A stretch of DNA of 64,000 bases from Isoetes taiwanensis (Eukaryota; Streptophyta; Lycopodiopsida; Isoetales; Isoetaceae): NCBI GenBank assembly GCA_021234155.1, contig JAJEKV010000006.1, forward strand, positions 8,647,003 through 8,711,002, given 5' to 3'. Below, one piece after another: positions 23,790-33,940 of this stretch. A model generated the notes under the pieces. That model was not told where the DNA came from, ran no database searches, and saw nothing but the letters and a program-made list of their open reading frames with translations. The translations under genes and the position numbers were made by a program. Position 1 is the stretch's first letter. Each line of letters opens with the position of its first letter.

Positions 23790-24700
23790 AAAAGAATTTC
23801 AGAATCAATGTTGGCTTCCCCAAAAGGAAGACATTGTATGCATAAGAGAGACAATGGCAGTAAACATTATCTGATGGCTCCATAGCAGACCTCCGAGACT
23901 GATGCAGAGTTACCCTTAGCAAAATCACTAGAGAGCACATAAAATCTAGCCCAAATCGAAATTGACATTAATCAACCAGAAAGCTTTGTAGAACCAGCTT
24001 TTGATGCAGAGAAACAGAAATTCTGATTGTAGACAATATGAGATCAAAAGTTAGAAATAGATGAGATAAATTTTGGCCAATCTCTTCCTCTTCAAGCCGC
24101 TGAATATGGCGCAGGCAGATTAGGGTTATGAATGGATACCCTAATATTTTTGAAAGAAATCTGAACGTCCATATTTTCCTGAATATGTGGTAAAAATTGG
24201 ATGAAAACATAACCAAATACATGGGTAAATGGATTGCTACTTTCCACGATATAAGCCTTTGCAACAAATTTGCATGTGAAATCACACTTGGCATGCAAAT
24301 ATAGGAAACCCCAAATAAAAGGTCTTTTACATGCAAACTCTAATAATGACAAGTGGCCTACATGCATGCTATAAAAGAATAGCATTTTCCTTACGTAGAT
24401 AAGTATCATATGGTAGACATTAAACATGAAATGGATGCCACATGGTGCATTAGATTAAGAATTTTATTGAGCCATAAGTAAACCCATGCTACAATATGTC
24501 TGTGCACGTTTAATTCAACATTTAATCCCTTGTTAGAATCAAATATGTTCATATATATGTATGTTTCATATATATTATTTCTAGCCCAGAATATTTCCAT
24601 TAATATTTCTAGACCAGATCCAAATCAACCATTTAACAATGTACCTGAGGTTATGCACAGCCTGGCAAATGCTCAAAGTACGCGCATCGTCGATAATAAT
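23790..24700. other. Anonymous AT-rich sequence
   Basis: No credible gene, RNA or mobile element is visible. Minus-strand open frames at 23968-24600 lack recognisable motifs and have low-complexity composition. Confidence 0.45.
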
Positions 24701-24717
24701 AATAAAAAAAAAAAACA

Positions 24718-24992
24718 AGGGCGTAGTTACCGTGCGAAATGCATGTATCTGTCGGGCTATGGACATGGCAAATTCACACTGTAACTACGCCCTAAATTTT
24801 TTTATTTTTTTTTTTTTTTAAGGGCGTAGTTACAGTGCGAAATGCATGTATTCGTCGGGCTGTGGACATGGCAAATTCGCACTGTAACTACGCCCTTTTT
24901 TTTTTTTTTTTTTTTTAGGGCGTAGTTACAGTGCGAAATGCATGTATCCGTTGGGCTGTGGATATGGCAAATTCGCACTGTAGCTATGCCCT
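24718..24992. mobile_element. Three tandem 76-bp miniature inverted-repeat units
   Basis: Units at 24718-24793, 24821-24896 and 24917-24992 are each exactly 76 bp and nearly identical. Each starts AGGGCGTAGTTACAGTGCGA and ends with its near-perfect complement, around a core with ATGCATGTAT and GGCTGTGGACATGGCAA. They are separated by 20-27 bases that are almost pure A or T. The inner part of each terminal repeat (TTACAGTGCGAA) is the half-site that forms the palindromes at 21440-21573 and 25157-25360. Three adjacent insertions into A/T tracts, or one insertion amplified in tandem, would both fit. Confidence 0.7.
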
Positions 24993-25011
24993 AAAAAAAG
25001 TACGAAAAAAA

Positions 25012-25360
25012 AGGGCACAGTGGTTACAATGCCGTTTGACATTGCGGAATTGTAGCGCCTCCTTTAGTGCAATAAAAAACCTGATCGCTTATATGTAAGT
25101 GCCTGCGAGCTCACAGTGCGAAACTAAAATGTCTAAGTGTCCTGACGAGGAATATGTCGCACCGTGGCCACGGTGCGAAACAAACATAAACGCCAAAGGC
25201 AACCATACGTTCTTCGCACCGTGGCCACGGTGCGATATATTTTGCCCAAAAAAGGGCCAAAATTAAGTTAACTAAAAAACATACTACACCGTGGCCACGG
25301 TGCGAAACTACACAACACGACTACACAAACTCCACATGTTTCGCACGGTGGCCACGGTGC
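25012..25360. repeat. Cluster of near-perfect short palindromes
   Basis: Perfect or near-perfect sites GCACCGTGGCCACGGTGC lie at about 25157-25178, 25214-25235, 25287-25306 and 25341-25360, mostly extended by TCG/CGA on the outside. Single half-sites lie at 25012-25034 (GGGCACAGTGGTTACAATGC) and near 25112 (CACAGTGCGAAAC). They lie 80 or more bases beyond the stop codon of the frame at 25439-25915. Half-sites here point with GCGAA outward, opposite to the units at 24718-24992. Confidence 0.7.
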
Positions 25361-25398
25361 TGACTTTGCAAAAGGATATAAGTTATTGGCAAACAACA

Positions 25399-25415
25399 CT
25401 GGGATTTGAACCCAG
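25399..25415 (-). other. tRNA T-arm-like hairpin
   Basis: On the minus strand CTGGGTTCAAATCCCAG forms a 5-bp stem with a 7-base loop, exactly like a tRNA T-arm or a Pol III B box. No acceptor stem, anticodon arm or A box accompanies it, so it is at most a SINE or tRNA relic in the 3' flank of the neighbouring frame. Confidence 0.35.
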
Positions 25416-25438
25416 TAACACCATTGTTATTTATTTGT

Positions 25439-25915
25439 TTAACTGTTTTCACTTAAGGAAAGTACAATAGGAGGCATACAAAGCTTTGTTGTATACAACT
25501 CTTCCCTACGTTTTCCTACCTTGACACCATCCACCAAAAAATGGAAGACGTTTAAGTCACATTCTGATTCCAAAATAATTCTTACATCAAATAAAGACCA
25601 TGCTTCTTCGACTTTTAAGGTTTTAAACAATTGACCACTTTTAAAGATAGAAATGTCAATGACCGCAGAATGGGTACCATCAGCATCGTCTTGTTCCACC
25701 GGAACCCACGTCCATCTGCTCCCTTCTTTTACTTCCCTCCATCTTCTGTATTTGAAGGTAATGTAAACTGTTTGCTTTCGAATACAATACCTGATTCGAA
25801 CGCTTTCTTTCTTTATCCTGCAATGTACCTTCTCAACTCCTTCATGCAGACGGGATAACCATTCATCACATAAAATGTCATCCAGAAACAACTGACAATC
25901 ACTTACAGTAAACAT
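25439..25915 (-). CDS. Unrecognised protein, 158 residues, second frame of a close pair
   Basis: The frame begins with ATG at 25915 and continues the same frame as the upstream gene: the sequence between them is TAA AAA ATG, so only three bases separate stop and start. No family is recognised. A basic Arg/Lys/Trp-rich centre (YRRWREVKEGSRWTWVPVEQ) is followed by SLFDVRIILESECDLNVFHF and LVDGVKVGKRREE. That tail could be a beta-grasp (ubiquitin-like) fold, but this is a guess. No signal peptide or membrane helix. Either it was once the C-terminal half of one protein with the upstream frame, now split by a stop, or it is a downstream cistron reached by reinitiation. No intron that removes the stop is visible. 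Confidence 0.4.
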   Translation of the reverse strand: MFTVSDCQLFLDDILCDEWLSRLHEGVEKVHCRIKKESVRIRYCIRKQTVYITFKYRRWREVKEGSRWTWVPVEQDDADGTHSAVIDISIFKSGQLFKTLKVEEAWSLFDVRIILESECDLNVFHFLVDGVKVGKRREELYTTKLCMPPIVLSLSENS

Positions 25916-25918
25916 TTT

Positions 25919-26652
25919 TTATGTCTTCTTGACATTCTCGACATTCTTAAACAACACAATAAACATATCGATGGGTACATTTACTTTCACGTGTCCACAG
26001 ACTCCACCTTTCTCCTTCAAAGCACTGAAAATTTCCTGTGATAATTTCAGCTTGGCAAGAAACAGAGAACTGGAATCCATTGGGCAGGAACTAAGCTGTG
26101 ATAATGGGGGCAATGGTAAGTCCACAATTTTGCCTTTCCGAGGATAATACTCATATCTTAAGAACCAAATCCCCCTTTCCCGCAGCTGCACTTCTGTTTG
26201 ACCTTCAAAAAGCAAGGATTCAATATCATAATAGAAAGCACGGAAGATGCTTGTGATAGAACTCGATGGTTCTAGGTTCAGCACATCGAAAATACAGAGC
26301 CCTGAGATACCAGAAACCCAATTAGTTGATTTCTTCAAAATATAATGAATGACGGATTAGCACAGATATAATGAAACTCACAATTAGCACAAAGCTCAGG
26401 GAAATTACGTCGAGATCTTATCTTTTCTTTTCTCATGTCTGTCGGTGTGTATAGGTGTCTGACCTTGATATATACTTCCCCTCTCACCTCGAACCCGACA
26501 ACAATAGCCTTCCAATGGCATGAAATAACATTTCTCCTGCCTTTGATCACCCGGTGAGGACCTCTGAGTGGCGGTCGGATTGTAATGAAGCTTCCAAGAA
26601 ATATATTGAAGCAGCCGAAATCATTCTCAGCTGTGACAGAGGTAATCGCCAT
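25919..26652 (-). CDS. Unrecognised two-exon gene, about 217 residues
   Basis: Exon 1 runs 26652-26382, starting at ATG (MAITSVTAENDFGC). Exon 2 runs 26301-25919. The 80-bp intron has a strong donor (GTGAGT) and acceptor (TCTCAG), and splicing keeps the frame, giving CAN-W-LCIFDVLNLEPS. Exon 1 is rich in beta-type residues (ITIRPPLRGPHRVIKGRR, VVGFEVRGEVYIKVRHLY). Exon 2 has GIWFLRYEYYPRKGKIVDLP and ends NVPIDMFIVLFKNVENVKKT. No known domain is recognised. The intact frame through both exons and the consistent splice phase argue for a real gene. The stop is followed three bases later by the ATG of the next frame. Confidence 0.5.
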
Positions 26653-27038
26653 CTGAAATGAACCGGCAAAATAATTAGATCAAACAGTCTGAATCAGATG
26701 AGCTCGCAGAACTAGAAGGATTGAAAGCATTAGCAAACCTGGATGGAGAGGCGCGAAAAGACGGGCCGTTGAGGAGGGAAGGGGGGTACTTATAGACACC
26801 CCAACATTTGGGCGGTAATTCAGAGCGGGAATAATTTGTAATTATTGCTTCCCGCCCACCGAACCTCCAGGGCAGGTAGGTAAGGATAATGCCGAACCTG
26901 TACCTTGACGACACCTGGCATGGGAAGGCAGGCATGGATGAAGAAAAGCATGTATGCGCTCGCATTCTCATTGGCCGCGCGATTTCCATGTTGGCATCGA
27001 GGTTGGAACAATAAGTGTTCCCAAAAAAACTCTAATGA

Positions 27039-29930
27039 CCATGTGTCATGTAAAAGCCAACCATTGATTTCCATCAAATAAATTTTAAGTGCTACATGTA
27101 AAGACGTCCATGTTCTCTTGAAGCAAAAGCAAAGGCAAACTTTTAAACCTTTGAAAAAATGCACTACCTGGTCCAAGCGTACGTAAGATATTTAAGCACA
27201 AGCCATAAATGTTCACTGCATCAAGATGAAATCAAACAAAAAGAACCCATTACCTTTCCATGTGGCCATTGTGATCCAAATACATGTGCTACAATGCTTA
27301 AGCACAAGCAAGGAACATAGAAGTAGAGGTCAGAGTTCAATAATTATAGCATCTAGCTCACAAGCCATAGTCTAATAGCAATTCACTTAAGATTCTGCTT
27401 TGCAAAAATAAACAAACTGCTATGATCCTATGCTTCGCAGAGAGTACTATCTTTCAATCCAAGCCGTGCAAATGCTACAAAATGCTATGATCTACAGAAA
27501 GCACTATCTTAACTCCAATCTTTGCAAATAGTACAAATTATGCAATTTCTGGAACTTAGAATTAAACAGAATGTAAGGCAAAAGTCAAAACTTATTAGCA
27601 CATAATTTATAAATTTGGCTAGGTTGCAAGCAACAAACAATTTGAAAGTAGATCTGTACGACAATATTTGGCAGCTACCAAAATGAAAACCCAAATTTGA
27701 AAATACCACAACAGGAGCACAACTTGAAGCCTAAGAGTACTCGATTCTTGCAGACATTAAACTTAATCTCAAACAAATCAAACAATGCAACATACCAAAT
27801 GAAAGTCCACAATCCAAAATCATGCACAAATTTACATCCAGACTGAATGAAACTGGATGAAGTAGTACGAGATTTAGGCCCTGAATTGGCAGACACTAGG
27901 ACATGAATATAGGAAAAGATATCAATGGTTCCATCATTGTGCTGCCAGGCAAAATAAAATAAAATAAAGCATGCAATATGCAGCATCTGCTTCTTCATAG
28001 AAGTAATCTGCAAATTCTAAAAGATGATAGGCCACAAATGAGATGCTAGTTCACATAAGCGCAAGTTTAAATTCTCATATAATATGGTTGATAAAAGACC
28101 TGGACAGGTGGTAAGGCTACACAGATAGGGGTGTTGCAAATATCAAATTCTTTCTTCAAATAGCAAGATCCTTTCAACAACTAATCAAGAGTGACAGGGT
28201 AAACTCCAAAGATTCTTGTTGATATCCTTCAATCTAAGATTACCTTATACCTCAAAAAGCATGCCAAAGAGCAAGCGTTACATACCTCGGTAAATAGGCA
28301 AAAGCAAAGCCACAAGTAAGATAAAACAGGTCGTATTCAAGTTAAAATAATATGAGATCTTGCTTGTAGCAAAAGCAAAGACGAGGCATAAATTAGAGTA
28401 AGTTAGCATTTAGGAAATAAAGTTGATAATTCAAATCTGAAGTTTAACGCGCTTAAAACCACCCCAAGTACCAAAGTGAACTTACAAAACCAAGGCCGCA
28501 TGATTGCAAGAGCTATCCAAGTCCACTGATAACAAAGGCCTCTAAGATGCAATCAAGACTGGAATAATGTTGTAAAATTATCTTGCTCTTCTACTAGTTG
28601 AAGATGCAACATCATTGAGCTAAAACACATCTAGTTCAGATAATGTTTACAGAGCACAATCTGAGCATAGTCTATTGCAAACATAGAACAATGATATAGA
28701 AGAAGCATAAATACCCAATTTTAAGAAGCAAGGATGTCAGTATTCCCTTCTAGGAAGGATCTTGATATACCAAATACAAAGCTATAGAAATTGGCAGATC
28801 TACAAATATGCAGGAACAGACAATTAGTAACAAATGCAAGAACATTATAAATAAATGCAGAAGTACCAAAGGCAGCCATGAGATAGCAAAGCCGAAATTG
28901 AGCATGATCTATTTGCAATAAGCTCAGAAAGACCTGCGAAAGAACAATGCAACAGAAAGGAAGAAATGTCAATCTGTGATAGTCACCATAGCTTTGCCGT
29001 TCAAGAAAGAAACCATCTGACCAAACAATTTGCACAAAGTCCCAGTTAATATCAGCTGTTACCAACAATCTGTCTAATCCGAGTCAAAGTCATGTGTAAC
29101 TCTGTTGTTTGACGTTCAAAAAGGCCCTTCCCAAAGCTGTGAAACTTGTCTAAGGGTACATGGACCGAGCCAGAAGCCAAATGATATACGGCTCCAAGGA
29201 AGAAAAACATGGAACGACGTAAAGGAGTTTGGCAATAGGAAAGCTTGATAAGAAGATTATCTGCCTTAACAATCTGACATAGATTATACCGTCAAAGAGC
29301 TTGAATGTATTAATACCTGGCCGTAATGCCTTAAAAGGGATGAAAGAGCATGGTAAAATGTAGTAACCAAGCAAAGATAGGTTAAACACCCTATATAACA
29401 AGGACGGAAGAGCACGAAAAAATGCAAAATGCAGGGCAAAAGGCCTCGGATGGGCAACAAATAATAAACACCCAAGGCAAAGGAAGACGAGCAACAGATC
29501 TTAACTAACAAACGAAAGACAGAGCTTATCTTATGGGCGGATAGTAAATTCGAAGTTTAGGAAACAGAGCTTTATTAGCAGTTGTGCCTTGGTCCTTTCC
29601 AGATTCGACAGAGCTTGATATGAGAAATCACAGGCTCGGCTCAACCCAAGCAATGCCTTGACCTTTTCCATCTCCGTGCATACCCTTTTTTTTGGCCTAT
29701 TTTCTAATTTCCGTGGCCGGATCTGGAAAAAAAAAAAAGATCTAATGGTCACAAGTAATGCCACATCAATTTTTGATGAGGTGGAGGTGCTACGTGGATA
29801 GGCTAGAATTGCAAGCAAGGCTGTAGGCTTGGTTGCGCTGGTGTGCTAAAAATGAAAAAAAAAAAAAAAACAAAAAACAAAAAACAAAAAACAAAAAACA
29901 AAAAACAATAGATTCAATAAAAAGAATAAG
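27039..29930. other. No confident gene; one small conserved-looking frame
   Basis: AT-rich sequence without recognisable domains. Near 29530-29670 on the minus strand an ATG in good context (G at -3, G at +4) opens a 46-codon frame, MEKVKALLGLSRACDFSYQA and onward, which reads like a helical peptide or first exon. I cannot place further exons. An A-rich tract with (CAAAAA) units lies at 29858-29910, directly before the second SINE-like copy. Confidence 0.35.
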
Positions 29931-30223
29931 CACGTTAGTTTGCTGGTTGCATTGGTTAAAGCATTCTTTTTTGAATATTGAATTATTTTGGTAGAGGTTT
30001 GAGTCTCTGTGTCTCAAAATCTAAAACCTTAAGCAAACCCGTATGGAGATGAATCTCGGTATTTCATATTTCAATAGGCGAACCTCTATTCTCTATTTCA
30101 AAATCATAGGCGCCCCCAGCCATAAATGACCATAATCGAAACAAGAGGCACCCAGAGGCCCCAACCTACGATCTGGGCTAGGATGGACAGATACAACAAC
30201 TGAGGTAGTTCAGGGTGCACCTC
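29931..30223 (+). mobile_element. SINE-like repeat, copy 2
   Basis: Same order as 17010-17312: GTTAGTTTGCTGGTTGCATT (A-box-like), GGTAGAGGTTTGAGTCTC (B-box-like), then a body ending CAGGGTGCACCTC. Copies have diverged by many substitutions. CAATAGA occurs both upstream of the head (near 29906) and directly after the end (30223), a possible 7-bp target duplication. The tRNA source is not clear. Confidence 0.5.
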
Positions 30224-30559
30224 AATAGAATGGAGTCTACAGTATAGAATTGTTGAATATTTGAGTATATACACTAAGAAATCTATTAGCTTAAAAAAGG
30301 TATGATCTAAAAGCAAAGTGCATCCTTGTATATTTTAGAATTTTTTGGTTGGATTACTTGTAGCTCTACTTCAGCATGTAATTAAAAAGCAAAAAGTAGC
30401 TTAGCTAAAGCATTTAGTGGAACATCAAATAGGACAACATTCCCTCAACTTTTTATATTGTGAAATCAAATGGATTTCTATCTTTAAAAACTTATTGATA
30501 ACAAGTGGCCAACAACTTGTTTAATGCATAAAGCTTATATTTCTTGATAATTATTTTAC

Positions 30560-31559
30560 TTAGACACAAGATCCTTGCATTCCATAGCCATTATTAGCTT
30601 GCTCAAACTTTACTGCTTGCACTGAGGCGGCTTGGGAAGAAACCATCGCCGCATTAAGGGTAGACTTGACAGTGTAAGGTGTGTACAAAAAGTTTGCAAT
30701 TTTGTGAGAGTTGAGAAGAGCAGTGACACCTTGCCTAATGAGTGAATTGTATGGATCTGTTTTGGTCGTCTGAAGAGCAGAGAGCAATGTTATATCCCCA
30801 AATATCTTTGTTGCATCTGGTCCAAAAGCTTCACCAATTGTTTTGACATTTTTGAGAGCTGGAGGCCAGCTACCAAAGTGAGAGGACCAATACCTACAAA
30901 AATACCATGAAACATGCGTAAGAAATATACCACACATCGCATGTTAGTGAATTGCTAACTTACCCGCAAGGGCATCCTCCACCATGTCCACCACTTGGAG
31001 TGCCAGGAAGGGGTACACCTGGGTAACCTGGACTGCCATAACCTGGTAATCCTGGTCCACCAGAGCCAGGATATCCTCCAGATCCTTGACTGGAACTAGG
31101 GGGAGGGGGGCAGGGGGCCTTGGGAGATGATGGGGAATTCGGGGACGGTGTAGGTAGAGAGGGGGGGCTGTGTGATATAGGAGGGTATGAGATGGGAGGA
31201 AGGGGTCTAAGAGGAGGAAGGGGTATAAGAGGAGGAAGGTAAGGAGAAGGGGTGGGAGAGGATGGGGGAGGTTTGGGAGAGGAAGGAGGGGACTTGGGAG
31301 GTTTGGGAGATGAGGGAGGAGATTTGGGAGTGGAGGGCGGAGATTTGGGAGTCGAGGGAGGAGATTTGGGAGTCGAGCAAGGAGAGCATGGGGATGGAGA
31401 TTTGGGAGGGAACCAACTCGGTGTTCCTGGAAATCCAGGCTGAGGCCCATACCAAAAAAGCTCATTGCCAACCTTCTTGTCAGCATCCACAAGTGCTAGT
31501 GCCATGCATATAGCTATGCATACTCCGACTGACCGAGCCGCGTGCTCCATTCTTGCCAT
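30560..31559 (-). CDS. Proline-rich cell-wall protein, PDF1-like, two exons
   Basis: Exon 1 spans 31559-30964 and exon 2 spans 30893-30560, with a 70-bp intron (GTAAGT...TTGTAG) whose splicing gives CPCG-YWSSHFG. Start: an upstream in-frame codon at 31589 is TTG and lies only ~15 bases after the TATA box, so ATG 31559 (MARMEHAARSVGVC) or ATG 31550 is more likely. Domains: a signal peptide (GVCIAICMALALV), then SPPSTPK repeats, a proline tract and a Gly/Pro segment, all typical of hydroxyproline-rich wall proteins. The C-terminal module has YWSSHFGSWPPALKNV, LIRQGVTALLNSHKIANF and a final QAVKFEQANNG, as in PROTODERMAL FACTOR 1-type proteins. Expected role: secreted structural protein of the wall. 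Both exons are intact and no breaks are visible. Confidence 0.82.
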
Positions 31560-31601
31560 ATGCCAATGCAATGCAATGCTTGAGCACAAGAGAATTGATG
31601 G

Positions 31602-31610
31602 CCTTTATAG
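31602..31610 (-). promoter_or_regulatory. TATA box of the proline-rich protein gene
   Basis: CTATAAAGG reads toward the gene, 43 bases upstream of ATG 31559. Transcription would start about 30 bases downstream, near 31575, which excludes the TTG at 31589 as a translation start and gives a short leader. Confidence 0.65.
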
Positions 31611-33940
31611 CCTCCCATACTCACATCTTTCCCTTAGCATTTTTTTTCTTCACCACACACATTGCTTGGTACTTTCAAGGTGTACAAACAATAAGAATAG
31701 TCCAAAACCACATTGGTTACAGCTTAACATTCATTGTCTCATGTGCTGGTTCCTAAATTTACCATTGCACCAAACGGGTAACACTAAGATTCTTTTCTAT
31801 TCTTGGCTCTTCGTTGCATTATAGTATGCGTGTCCATTGACCACATAATTTTATACCATTTTGCTTGCTTTAAACTAATGCTGGATTCTGAAGCTTTCAG
31901 ACATGAACAAATACCTAATCTGACAAAAATTCAGTTGGGTTTTATGCCTTTCACACAGTAATGGGTTTTTGTTTGGAAAATGAGGCTCTGCATGCATTGC
32001 GCAGGATCTTTTGTTTGCAAAGCTGTCCGGACTGTGCAGATTTTGAAAATCATATCAGTGCATTTTCACTGTTTCGTAGCTGTAAATACTGGAACTAAAC
32101 AAAATAGTGATGACTCTCAGATTTGTCCAATCTGCTCTATTACAAGTGTAAGCGCTAGGGCTTGCATGTCACATCCTCGAACTGTTAACGGGCAACGGAA
32201 GTCATACTTATGTCTTTACTATGTCTTTACTGGAAAGAAAGTCATCCCATTTCCAAACCTGTTTGTCCAGTACAGACAATTTACTCAGCTATTGCACATG
32301 CTTTTGTCCGCTTTGAAAAGAAATAACCGCCTCTAGTGGAAGGTAAGCCGACCAATTCGGTCCAAAATTTCTATGAATGAAAATATTTTTCGGATCAATG
32401 TAAAGGTGAGTTCATTTCGGACATGAAAAATGTACTCTATGCTATCGGATTCAGTTGTCTTGCCTTTGCTGCCATTTTTGCCTACTTAGTCCAGTCGATG
32501 TATTTTTGTCCTAAACCACCTCATATTATGAAAATGCCCACGCCTTGACATTTCAGTTTATAGTTTCTTAATAGTTTTATATAAATGGTGGGATGCCTAT
32601 TCAGCTAACTTAAAATGCTGCTTTCCATTTAATTCAATTCAATTCAATTTTAGGCAAGAAAAAACATCCTTCCATGCTTTGGCTTTGCTGTTATTTGCTT
32701 ACCTTCAAAAGGGAATGACAAGATGACAAGACTAAAGAAATTCGAAGAGAGTCTCCTTCAAATTCAAAACACCAACACCACCCCCCAACCCCAAACACCC
32801 AACCAACACACACACACACACGCACACACACACACACGCACACACGACACGCACACGCACATTCACACACACACACCACACACGCAGGCGCACACACACG
32901 CATGCACGCACTCCTTTCATAGAAATGCGAGCTAAACCATTGATTTAGGAGGGTGTTTTGTGGAAATTAAATCCTAGCGGCTGTTGTGGAAGATTCTATG
33001 GAATCTAGAATCTGTGACAACCATAGAGATATTACACGTTTCTCGTGTATTTCTCGTAGGGTCATGACACAAGCGATAAATCCATGTCAACCTCCCATTT
33101 TTAGAACCAATCACAATGATACTCCCATGAAAACTAATTCCAATGATCCATGCTTTCAAATTATATCAAATCTTCTCGTAAACAGTCATACCTGATCACT
33201 TTATGGCCTTGCATTCCATTTTGTGCATTACAATTTATAACACTTTCTGAAACTGGCCTCAGTGCCTTGTTTTCATGTTTGAAAACAGGCTTATCTTATT
33301 CTTGTAGGCATCTGTGAAATTATTTTTTTGCTATGCCATGTTTGATCCATGTCTCTTTATGGCATATGACATAGCCTTTCATGTCACTAGTATTATTCAT
33401 CCTAGACGTCCACCAATTTTGTAAATAAGGCTCTTGCAGTTAATATTATTTGTATTAGTACATGCTTCCCTTTGCTTGATGTTGGTAATGCACTCTTCTT
33501 ATATTATAAAGTGATAACGTAAGTGTATGTATGTCAAGTATCAAACCCTAGGTTGGACGGACGAGATTGGCCATCCGATTGGGTGGCCAAGGGTTAATCT
33601 TTTGGACGATGTAGATGCTTAGATCCAATGATCAAGCTTCAATGGTTTCAATCCCACGGGGAAAAAGTTTTAGAAGATGGAAAGAGAGAAGGGAAAAAGG
33701 GGACTGAACTTGCACCAGATTGTGGATGGATTTAGTAGTTTACAAGATTTGAAAGATGTGGAGTCTGTCCTTTACACATTTGATTGGTCAGTGATGATTT
33801 GAAAACTTTTGCTACTCCCAAATTGCTAATCAACATGGATTACACATCCAGTGATGTTGGAAAATGAAAATCATGTTCCTTCATTCCTGCATTTTAAAAA
33901 GGACGCAGGCCAGAAAATAGAACATTACCTTGGAAATATA
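31611..33940. other. Intergenic sequence with a CA microsatellite
   Basis: No gene is supported. An imperfect CA-rich run occupies about 32803-32900, with open frames on both strands that are artefacts of the dinucleotide repeat. The rest is AT-rich and free of recognisable motifs. Confidence 0.55.

Larger units (their letters stand above)
20253..27038. mobile_element. Possible 6.8-kb element with short terminal inverted repeats
   Basis: TCATTAGAGTTTTTTTG at 20253 is matched in inverted orientation at 27022-27038. Between these ends lie two unrecognised gene loci, both minus strand, and palindromic arrays found nowhere else in the window. The left end continues AGGTCAAATAAGGGCCTT, like the ends of the foldback element at 5801-6350. 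No target duplication is evident, the motif is T-rich, and no transposase is recognised, so treating this as one element is inference. Inside the left end, GTAGGATCTCGAACCTAC at 20315-20332 resembles a tRNA T-arm. Confidence 0.35.

Noticed and set aside
25399-25415. tRNA gene at the T-arm-like hairpin
   Set aside because: No acceptor stem, D arm or anticodon arm can be folded around it.
31207-31513. Plus-strand and alternative-frame proteins opposite the proline-rich gene
   Set aside because: Shadows of the biased proline-codon sequence; the minus-strand frame has the signal peptide, splice sites and conserved C-terminus.
32723-32935. His/Thr-rich protein
   Set aside because: Translation of the CA microsatellite only.
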